A stretch of 64,000 nucleotides of DNA from NCBI RefSeq assembly GCF_015644665.1, contig NZ_JADOBQ010000002.1, forward strand, positions 744,001-808,000, given 5' to 3'. Origin of the DNA: Roseobacter sp. MH60115. GTDB taxonomy: Bacteria > Pseudomonadota > Alphaproteobacteria > Rhodobacterales > Rhodobacteraceae. Positions 57,668 through 64,000 of the stretch are shown here, piece after piece. A program made the translations under genes and the position numbers. The notes under the pieces are model-generated. The model was not told where the DNA came from. It saw only the letters and a program-made list of their open reading frames with translations, and did not search any database. Numbering within the stretch: the stretch's first letter is position 1; the number at the start of each line of letters is the position of its first letter.

Positions 57668-58987
57668 TCAGGCAGGTGAGAGAAGGATAGGCAATCCACC
57701 TTTCGGTTTCGGGATCGGCATGCGCTGCCATTCCGGTGCAGCGGCGGCCAGTTGCACGCGGCGTTTGCGCAGCAGGGTGGCCACGAAGAGCTTCACCTGC
57801 AGCGTGGAAAAATGCATGCCGATGCATTTATGTGCGCCCCCACCGAAAGGTGTCCAGGCGAACTTGTGGCTCTGGTCTTCTGCGCGCTCAGGGGTAAATC
57901 GATCCGGGTCAAAGGTGGTCGGGCTGGTGAAGTGCTCAGGCGAGAGCATCGTCACGCCCGGGTTCAGCGCCAGCGAGGTCCCCGCCGGGATATCGAACCC
58001 GCGCCAGTGAAAATCGCGCGTGGCTTGCCGGGGAATGAAGGGTACGGGCGGCACCAGGCGCAGTGCCTCGCGGAAGACATTGTTCGTCTGGGTCATCTTG
58101 GCCAGCGCGTCTTCGTCCAGGGGGCCGTCCCCAAGCCCCGCAACTTCGTCAGCCAGCCGGTCTTGCCAATCCGGGTGAGAGGCCAGTGCTTCGATCATCA
58201 CGGTCAGGGCGGTGGCGGTGGTGTCATGGGCGGCCATGATCAGCAGGTTGAACTGATCTAGGATCTGGTCCTCATCCCATCCGCGCCCGTCTTCATCCCG
58301 TGCAAGGCACATCTGGGAGAAGAAATCATCGCCCCCTTGTGCCCGGCGTTCGGGGATCAGCTTGCGGAAGGTTTCGCGCAGGAAGTGCCGCCCGCGCACG
58401 CCGCGCCACATTGGCGTTAAGGGGATGGGGTGGCGGATCACGGCCAGAGAGGCGCGGATTTCATCCTGAATGGCTCGGTTGACCTGACGGGCCAGCGGGC
58501 CATCCAGCGGCAGGCCCATGAAAACGGCGCCACCCAGCCGCAGGGTCAAATCCTTGACCGCCTTGTAAAAACAAAATGGTTCGCCGTTGGGCCAGCTTTC
58601 CAGCAGATCCGCCATCGCGCCGGTCATCCGCAGCCGGTAGTCGCGAATGGCCGAGGCCCGGAACGCCGCCTGCATGATCCGGCGGTTTGCCCGATGATGG
58701 TCAAAGTCCTGCAGCAGCAATCCACCGGGGTAAATCCGTTTGAGCGCGTCCCAGCCGCCTTCGGAAGAGAACAGCTCCTTGCGGTCGAGCAGCACCAATT
58801 CCATGGCATCCGCGCCGCAGAGGTTCACGCGCCAGACCCCCAGCATGTTGGTTTTATACACCGGGCCGTAGCGGCGGATGTAGTCCTGCTGTGTACCATA
58901 GCTGTCCTTCACAATGGTCAGCGTGTGGCCGATGAGCGGCAGGGCAGGCGGGCCGGGAATATGCGCAAGGGCGGCTTTGGTGGGCAT
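57668..58987 (-). CDS. Cytochrome P450
   Basis: A 439-residue soluble P450. The heme cysteine lies in FGGGAHKCIGMHFS, the oxygen-activation helix is MAAHDTTATAL, and the ExxR lies in REALRLVPPVP (start FREALR). No membrane anchor is visible. Proline-rich start IPGPPALPLIGH is typical. ATG at 58987 has CGAGG upstream. Substrate unknown; no partner ferredoxin gene is adjacent. Confidence 0.92.
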   Translation of the reverse strand: MPTKAALAHIPGPPALPLIGHTLTIVKDSYGTQQDYIRRYGPVYKTNMLGVWRVNLCGADAMELVLLDRKELFSSEGGWDALKRIYPGGLLLQDFDHHRANRRIMQAAFRASAIRDYRLRMTGAMADLLESWPNGEPFCFYKAVKDLTLRLGGAVFMGLPLDGPLARQVNRAIQDEIRASLAVIRHPIPLTPMWRGVRGRHFLRETFRKLIPERRAQGGDDFFSQMCLARDEDGRGWDEDQILDQFNLLIMAAHDTTATALTVMIEALASHPDWQDRLADEVAGLGDGPLDEDALAKMTQTNNVFREALRLVPPVPFIPRQATRDFHWRGFDIPAGTSLALNPGVTMLSPEHFTSPTTFDPDRFTPERAEDQSHKFAWTPFGGGAHKCIGMHFSTLQVKLFVATLLRKRRVQLAAAAPEWQRMPIPKPKGGLPILLSPA

Positions 58988-59092
58988 GAGTGAACCTCGC
59001 TGAGCAGGAAAATCGGGATGCGCCACAAGAGGCACAAACCGACTTATCCCGTCAGGAGATGTGAGGGCTCTTAACCCACCGCGCGCACGCAA

Positions 59093-59113
59093 CACCCCGG
59101 CACAACCGGGGTG
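59093..59113 (-). terminator. GC hairpin after trxB, weak terminator
   Basis: Perfect eight-base stem CACCCCGG / CCGGGGTG with a five-base loop, 33 bases after the trxB stop. No clear T run. Confidence 0.4.
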
Positions 59114-59145
59114 CCGGTACGTGCAGCATTCTCGGAGAGACGTGG

Positions 59146-60147
59146 TTACTCTGCGGCGCTTTCGGCCACTTCGGCGCCGTAGCCCAATGGCAATGAGATC
59201 TCGGCCCCTTCATTTTCGGCGAGGAACCGTTCCGCCTCCAGTGCGGCCATGCAGCCCATGCCGGCCGAAGTCACCGCCTGACGGTATTTGTGATCGGTCA
59301 GATCGCCTGCGGCAAAAACGCCCGGAATGGAGGTTTCCGTGCTGTCGGGCTTCGTGACCACGTAGCCACCCATGTGGGTGTCCAGAACGTCCTTGACCAA
59401 TTCGTTGGCGGGCGCATGGCCGATGGCGACAAAAACGCCTTTGGCCGGGATCTCTGTAACTGCACCGGTCTTGGTGTGCTTGACGCGCACGGCCTCAACC
59501 CCCAGCGGATTTTCCGTGCCGACGACTTCATCCAGCTCGTGGAACCACAGCGGCTCGATCTTGGGGTTCTTCATCAGCCGGTCGATCAGGATTTTCTCGG
59601 CCCGCAGCTCATCGCGGCGGTGCACAAGCGTCACCTTGGAGGCAAAGTTGGTCAGGAACAGCGCCTCTTCTACGGCGGTATTGCCACCACCGATGACGAC
59701 AATTTCCTGCCCGCGATAGAAAAAACCATCGCAGGTGGCACAGGCGGACACACCAAAGCCCTTGAATTTCTCCTCAGACGGCAGACCCAGCCATTTGGCG
59801 CGTGCGCCTGTTGCCAGAATGACCGCTTCGGCGATGTAGGTGGTACCGCTGTCGCCCTTGGCCACAAACGGGCGTTGGGACAGATCAAGATCGGTGATGA
59901 TATCGCCAATGATTTCGGTGCCCATGGCCTTGGCGTGCTCCTGCATCCGGATCATCAGATCCGGGCCCTGCACTTCGCTGTCACCGGGCCAGTTCTCAAC
60001 CTCGGTGGTGGTGGTCAGCTGGCCGCCGGGTTCGATCCCCTGCACCAGAATGGGGTTCAGCATCGCGCGGCTCGCATAGACACCTGCGGTATACCCGGCA
60101 GGTCCCGATCCGATGATCAGCACGCGTGTTTGTCTTGTCTCAGCCAT
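59146..60147 (-). CDS. trxB: Thioredoxin-disulfide reductase
   Basis: A 333-residue NADPH-dependent flavoenzyme that keeps thioredoxin reduced. FAD motif IIGSGPAGYTAGVYASRA, redox site SACATCDGFF, NADPH motif VIGGGNTAVEEA and C-terminal AAGDLTDH are present. ATG at 60147 has GGGGA five bases upstream. Divergent from an Lrp-type regulator, the same arrangement as trxB-lrp in E. coli. Confidence 0.97.
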   Translation of the reverse strand: MAETRQTRVLIIGSGPAGYTAGVYASRAMLNPILVQGIEPGGQLTTTTEVENWPGDSEVQGPDLMIRMQEHAKAMGTEIIGDIITDLDLSQRPFVAKGDSGTTYIAEAVILATGARAKWLGLPSEEKFKGFGVSACATCDGFFYRGQEIVVIGGGNTAVEEALFLTNFASKVTLVHRRDELRAEKILIDRLMKNPKIEPLWFHELDEVVGTENPLGVEAVRVKHTKTGAVTEIPAKGVFVAIGHAPANELVKDVLDTHMGGYVVTKPDSTETSIPGVFAAGDLTDHKYRQAVTSAGMGCMAALEAERFLAENEGAEISLPLGYGAEVAESAAE

Positions 60148-60345
60148 AGGAGTCCCCAATCGATGTCATAACAGCCCTCCGGATATATAGCGGGCGGGGC
60201 CGCTCTTAAACCCCCGCCGTGCTTGCCGTGGCTGCAAGTCCGGGTTGCAGGTTTCGGGGGTGGCGGAAAGAATCTTGCGCGTTTACGAAATATTATTGCG
60301 CGTGCTGGGCGCGGTGGTATAACAACCGAAAAATCCGGGGGCGAT

Positions 60346-60846
60346 ATGGCTGTAACACGACTGGATCCGATTGATCGAAAGATTCTCGCCGAATTGCAGG
60401 CAGATGGTCGTATGACCAATGTGGAATTGGCCAAGCGTGTGGGTATCTCCGCGCCGCCCTGTTTGCGCCGGGTGCGCACGCTGGAGGAAGCGGGATACAT
60501 CAAGGGCTATCATGCCGAGGTGGACGCGCGTGCGTTGGGGTTCGAGGTGCAGGTTTTCGCGATGGTCGGGCTGGCGAGCCAGGCGGAGGCGGACCTGACA
60601 GCCTTCGAGAATCGCTGCCGGGCCTGGCCGCTTGTCCGGGAGTGTCACATGCTGAACGGTGAGGTGGATTTCATCCTCAAATGTGCCGCCCCTGATCTAT
60701 CCAGTTTCCAGCGGTTCCTGACGGGTGAATTGCTCACGACCCCGAATGTGGCGAGCGTGAAGACATCCCTCGTTATTCGCGGGGCCAAGGACGAGCCGGG
60801 CGTCCCGTTTGACGTGTTGGAAGAGCGGTTGAGCACCTCCGCCTAG
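60346..60846 (+). CDS. Lrp/AsnC-family regulator
   Basis: A 166-residue regulator. The helix-turn-helix part is LDPIDRKILAELQADGRMTN then ISAPPCLRRVRTLEEAGYI; the C-terminal RAM domain follows. ATG at 60346 is preceded by CGGGGG. It lies divergent to trxB and convergent with the Hint gene, 7 bases apart. Likely amino-acid responsive; targets unknown. Confidence 0.93.
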   Translation: MAVTRLDPIDRKILAELQADGRMTNVELAKRVGISAPPCLRRVRTLEEAGYIKGYHAEVDARALGFEVQVFAMVGLASQAEADLTAFENRCRAWPLVRECHMLNGEVDFILKCAAPDLSSFQRFLTGELLTTPNVASVKTSLVIRGAKDEPGVPFDVLEERLSTSA

Positions 60847-60853
60847 GAACGGC

Positions 60854-61624
60854 TCACACCGGGGTAGGATCACCTTCTTCATCGGTGCGGTCATAGGCCA
60901 TTGGCCCGAACGCGCTGATGTCCGTCAGATGCGGAAAGAGCGACAGAAAGACGGACTGCAGCGTGTGAGAGAGCGGGCGCATCGGATCGACGCCGGGGTG
61001 ATATGTCTCGACTTCCAGCCCCCCCGCGATCACGGCGGTGTGGCGATCAAGGCTGAGATGGAACATCCGAACCGGTGTTGGCGGCGTGACCTCGATGATG
61101 TTGACACCATCCACAAAGCCGCTGGCCAGGGTCATGCGTTGCTTGCCACCCGTTTCAGCCCGCAAATGCGGTGGTGTTTGCAGCAGACGCGCCGCAGGGC
61201 CAAGGCTGAGAAAACTGTCTGGTCGGTTGATCCCGAAGCAATCCGCCATCAAGCGGGTTACGACGTGGCGACGCGACCGGTCCGAGGGCGCAAAACAGGC
61301 GGAGCCGATCCACGCTACCTGTCGGGCGCTGCCGTCCACGGTTAGGACGCGATCCCCCGGTTGCAGGTCTTCGATGGCGACGAATCCTGCGCTGGTCTGC
61401 AACGGTGTGCCGCGCGCGAATGCCGAGAATGCATTTTCGAAAATCGGAAGCGTCGGGATCTTGTGTTGACTGGTGATGATATTGCCATCGCCCTGCAGTG
61501 CTTTGACATCAACGATTCTGACGTCAAGCGTGCCCGCTGTGGCAAGAGGCTGCGACGAGGCGTGTGCCTGACCCGAACGATCGCGATGGAAGGTCGGCGT
61601 TGCGGCGGACGGCGGGGTGGTCAT
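60854..61624 (-). CDS. Hint-domain protein lacking the nucleophile cysteine
   Basis: A 256-residue protein. FARGTPLQTSAGFVAIEDL, then PGDRVLTVDGSARQVAWIG, is the start of the Hedgehog/intein (Hint) domain common in Rhodobacterales. Active Hint domains have a cysteine or serine one residue before the FARGT segment; here it is Ala68, so self-cleavage is unlikely. The N-terminal 60 residues are unrelated. Possibly a structural or regulatory relic. Single gene, convergent with lrp. Confidence 0.8.
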   Translation of the reverse strand: MTTPPSAATPTFHRDRSGQAHASSQPLATAGTLDVRIVDVKALQGDGNIITSQHKIPTLPIFENAFSAFARGTPLQTSAGFVAIEDLQPGDRVLTVDGSARQVAWIGSACFAPSDRSRRHVVTRLMADCFGINRPDSFLSLGPAARLLQTPPHLRAETGGKQRMTLASGFVDGVNIIEVTPPTPVRMFHLSLDRHTAVIAGGLEVETYHPGVDPMRPLSHTLQSVFLSLFPHLTDISAFGPMAYDRTDEEGDPTPV

Positions 61625-61841
61625 GCAGATCCCTTTTCAGGTTGGTCACATTCCATGTCGACCCCACCGGCGATCAAGGAAAAGACATCGAATGTACTTT
61701 CGAACGGGTTGATCTCCAAGATGCCCGCCTCGGCCGGAGCCTGTCAAAAACGCCGTGCCATTGGCGTCCCGTTACGGATAAATGCACCCTGAGGTGCGAT
61801 TTGTTTCCTGCCGCACGAACCCGTTGCCACAATCGGACAAG

Positions 61842-61873
61842 AAAAACCCCCGAACGAATCGTCATCCGAGGGG
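61842..61873 (-). terminator. Rho-independent terminator of the small cysteine-motif gene
   Basis: On the minus strand CCCTCG / CGGGGG with an inner ACG/CGT pair and then TTTTT. It lies 44 bases after the stop of the 48-residue gene. Confidence 0.6.
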
Positions 61874-61916
61874 CGCGTTCTTTGGAGGGAACGAATGGGG
61901 TGCTGGATTTCCGCCC

Positions 61917-62063
61917 TTAGCTGGCGGCGCCTACACTCTTCACCGCGTCGGTGGATTTGGCATGGCAGGCGGTCGGGCACTTGGCACATGCCCACGGCAT
62001 GACCGCGTCCGATTGCGCCGCGGTGTCGGTGATCGATTTGATAAAGCGTATGTTTGTTTTCAT
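61917..62063 (-). CDS. 48-residue protein with CxxCxxxCH motif
   Basis: Starts MKTNIRFIKSITDTAAQSDA and carries WACAKCPTACHAKS at residues 24-37: three cysteines in a CxxCxxxC arrangement followed by histidine. Support as a gene: AGGA seven bases before the ATG, an own terminator 44 bases after the stop, and isolation between two genes. It has no signal peptide. It may bind a metal, or act as a peptide precursor; I do not recognise the family. Confidence 0.6.
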   Translation of the reverse strand: MKTNIRFIKSITDTAAQSDAVMPWACAKCPTACHAKSTDAVKSVGAAS

Positions 62064-62358
62064 GGTTGTTCCTGCTCGATTTGGGTCTGAAGGCTTGCCC
62101 TTGGTTAACCATGAAAGTGGCGGCTCATTCGGGCCGCATTAGGGCAATTTGAAAGATTTTCGCCAAGAATTCTTGCCTGAGTTCTGTCAAATGCGCAGGT
62201 TTTGCCGCAATTCGCTGGGCCCCTTGTTTTTCGGACGGAAACGAGGTGTGATTTGCTTGAACTCGTACCTAATCCACGAGCCATGCCCGGATTGTTCACA
62301 GATATTGCGGCATCCGCGTGGCAGGAGGTGCCAAGGTTTCGCCTCTATTCAAAAGCTC

Positions 62359-63114
62359 TCACAAGGCGATGGCGGCGATGAGGCGACCGTAGTCAGCTTC
62401 CTTTGCATGCGTGGTGCGGCGATAGGAATAAAAGCGATCAGGGTCGGAGTAGGTGCAGTGTCGTGTCCATTCCGCATCGCCCACACCCGCCTTGCGCAGC
62501 CGGTGCAACCCAAAGCCCGGCAGGTCAAAAAACATCCGGTCGTCGTGACCATTGGCAAAAAACCGGGCGTTGTCGGCATCTTCCGCCAGAAAGGTATCGA
62601 AAAACTCGGGCCCGACCTCATAGGCGCGCTGCGATATAGAGGGCCCGATGGCCGCGTGGATGGCGCCGCGGTCTGCGCCGAGATCGCACATCGCATCCAC
62701 AGTGGCCTCCAGCACACCGTCCAATGCTCCGCGCCATCCTGCATGCGCAGCACCGATGACCCCGGCGGTTGCATCGGCAAAAAGCACCGGTTGGCAATCC
62801 GCCGTCAGCACCGAGAGAGCCAGGCCCGGTTTGTCGGTCACCAGCGCATCGGCACGCGGCTTGTCCCGGAAAGGACCGTCAACCGTCACCGCGTCGGCGG
62901 AATGCACCTGATGCACGCTGACCAGATTTTCATGCGCCACGCCCATGGCATCCGCCACGCGGGCCCGGTTGATGGCGACGATTTCCGATTGGTCCGAGCT
63001 GCCCTGACCGCAGTTCAACCCGGCGAAAACGCCGGAGGACGCGCCACCCCGCCGTGTGAAAAACCCGTGACGCACGGGGGCAAGGCTGTCTGAAGTCAAT
63101 ATTTCGAGCGTCAT
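62359..63114 (-). CDS. pgeF: Peptidoglycan editing factor / polyphenol oxidase family
   Basis: A 251-residue member of the YfiH/PgeF (laccase-domain) family. Metal and active-site motifs VHQVHSADAV, LTADCQPVLFAD and GAAHAGWRGAL are present. The family has been linked to purine nucleoside handling and cell-wall editing. ATG at 63114 overlaps the upstream methyltransferase stop as ATGA, a conserved pairing in this group. Confidence 0.92.
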   Translation of the reverse strand: MTLEILTSDSLAPVRHGFFTRRGGASSGVFAGLNCGQGSSDQSEIVAINRARVADAMGVAHENLVSVHQVHSADAVTVDGPFRDKPRADALVTDKPGLALSVLTADCQPVLFADATAGVIGAAHAGWRGALDGVLEATVDAMCDLGADRGAIHAAIGPSISQRAYEVGPEFFDTFLAEDADNARFFANGHDDRMFFDLPGFGLHRLRKAGVGDAEWTRHCTYSDPDRFYSYRRTTHAKEADYGRLIAAIAL

Positions 63115-64000
63115 TGATCCAACCCCGGCGGCGGACTGCACCCGGCTGGAAACAGACCCATCACCTTGAACAGGTTTCCCATTTCGTCGGGGTGCGTCAA
63201 GCGCCGATGTGCCGCGATGTGTGCTTCAAGCGCTGATCCGCGAAGCCCGGTGGCGAGCGATTGTGCACGTTGGGTGATCCCGAGCCTTTCGAGGAAAACG
63301 CCCTGGGGTGTCAGGCGGGTGATTTCACAGGGTGCCGCTGTGGCCAGCGCTTCGAAATCCACATGCGCGGTCAGATCGGCTGTGCCCGGATCGACAAGTG
63401 GATCCACCGGCTGATGATCCTTGAGCGCCTGAAACGTGTCTCCAAGGCTGCGCCAGTCGCCGTAGTCAATGATCAGCCCAATCCCGCCGTGGCGGGCAAT
63501 CCTGCCCCCGATGGCATCCATGATGGGGCCAACCGCCGGGGCATACTCAACCATGTCGCCGTCCCTTGTGTCTTGCAGGCGATCTTTCAGAGCGGGTTGC
63601 GGCAGTGCGGGTCCTTGCCCCAGCACCAGATCCTCTCCCGACAGGCCGATCTGGGTCTCCCGCCACCGCTGACCGGCCCGGATGAACTGCCTGATCGGCA
63701 GGGCGTCGAAAAACTCATTGGCAATCAGGAACAGCGGCTGGTCGGCCATCTCGTCCGCGCTTGCGACGTGGGTGATGTCGAAACCGGCCAATAGTTCCCG
63801 TTGTTGCCGCGCCAGCTGAGAGGAGGCTTCCACCAGTGTCACGGTGGCCGCCTCGTGAAACGCCGGAACCCCGCGCGTGGCCCGCAGGACATCCGCCATC
63901 AATGTGCCGCGTCCGGGGCCGAGTTCTGCCAGGGTAAAGGGTTTGGGTGCGCCCTGATCCATCCACGCCTGGGCGAGGCACAACCCGACCAGCTCGCCAA
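63111..64000 (-). CDS. MidA-type SAM-dependent methyltransferase, 5' end outside window
   Basis: The frame stays open to the right edge, so the N-terminus is missing; 296 residues are seen. LAELGPGRGTLMADVLRA is motif I, and IANEFFDALPIRQF and IIDYGDWRS match the MidA/NDUFAF7 family, whose mitochondrial member methylates complex I subunit NDUFS2. In Alphaproteobacteria the gene often precedes pgeF, as here (4-base overlap). Arginine methylation of a complex I subunit is plausible but inferred. Confidence 0.88.
   Translation of the reverse strand, partial: GELVGLCLAQAWMDQGAPKPFTLAELGPGRGTLMADVLRATRGVPAFHEAATVTLVEASSQLARQQRELLAGFDITHVASADEMADQPLFLIANEFFDALPIRQFIRAGQRWRETQIGLSGEDLVLGQGPALPQPALKDRLQDTRDGDMVEYAPAVGPIMDAIGGRIARHGGIGLIIDYGDWRSLGDTFQALKDHQPVDPLVDPGTADLTAHVDFEALATAAPCEITRLTPQGVFLERLGITQRAQSLATGLRGSALEAHIAAHRRLTHPDEMGNLFKVMGLFPAGCSPPPGLDQ

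Noticed and set aside
62105-62299. A 64-codon minus-strand ORF
   Set aside because: No ribosome site or motif; composition looks random, unlike the cysteine-motif gene next to it.

Overview
The window comes from a GC-rich alphaproteobacterium, most likely a marine member of the Rhodobacteraceae (Roseobacter group). This is an inference from gene content: a split F1 ATP synthase cluster (atpHAGDC without Fo genes), a fused Sat-CysC, an Hsp20/DUF1150 pair, DUF2125, DUF2161, an extensin-like peptidase, a VPLPA-CTERM protein and a PHB phaA/phaB pair. The region reads as chromosomal core with many short overlaps between genes. I saw no tRNA, rRNA, CRISPR array, prophage or complete insertion sequence.

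Layout. 1-9 kb: TPR protein (cut by the left edge), ispE, a long-chain polyprenyl diphosphate synthase, a small methyltransferase operon, an EamA exporter coupled to a LysR regulator, PHB genes phaB and phaA, and an EAL phosphodiesterase. 9-16 kb: tag, rpsD with a promoter and structured leader, a VPLPA-CTERM exported protein, and a hisC-tyrC-extensin operon. 16-24 kb: ChaC, a MotA/TolQ-like plus coiled-coil OmpA pair, clpA and gloB. 24-30 kb: the F1 ATP synthase operon with a strong terminator buried in a convergent LysR gene. 30-41 kb: a PQQ-type dehydrogenase with a diheme cytochrome c, prs, hydrolases, threonine aldolase, ribF, a MaoC hydratase, a HAD hydrolase, a family II pyrophosphatase and a DUF2161 nuclease-like protein. 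41-43 kb: groES-groEL under a perfect CIRCE operator. 43-48 kb: a sensory cluster of a single-domain response regulator, a membrane histidine kinase, an orphan Tat-exported solute-binding protein and a second, soluble histidine kinase. A 755-base stretch without a convincing gene follows. 49-64 kb: EamA, NUDIX, lipase-like hydrolase, a lone phnM, purE/purK, a sigma-32-type promoter with hsp20-DUF1150, PhzF, sat-cysC, cytochrome P450, trxB divergent from an Lrp regulator, a Hint-domain protein lacking its nucleophile cysteine, a 48-residue cysteine-motif protein with its own terminator, pgeF and a MidA-type methyltransferase cut by the right edge.

Most likely to be under-described: the 43.2-48.1 kb sensory cluster, in which a periplasmic binding protein has no transporter but sits among two related kinases and one receiver; the MotAB-like pair with an unusually long coiled coil; the small cysteine-motif gene at 61.9-62.1 kb; and several operator-like palindromes (phaA-phaB gap, MaoC promoter, two LysR/small-ORF divergent gaps). 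Function calls rest on motifs read by eye; no database search was possible.
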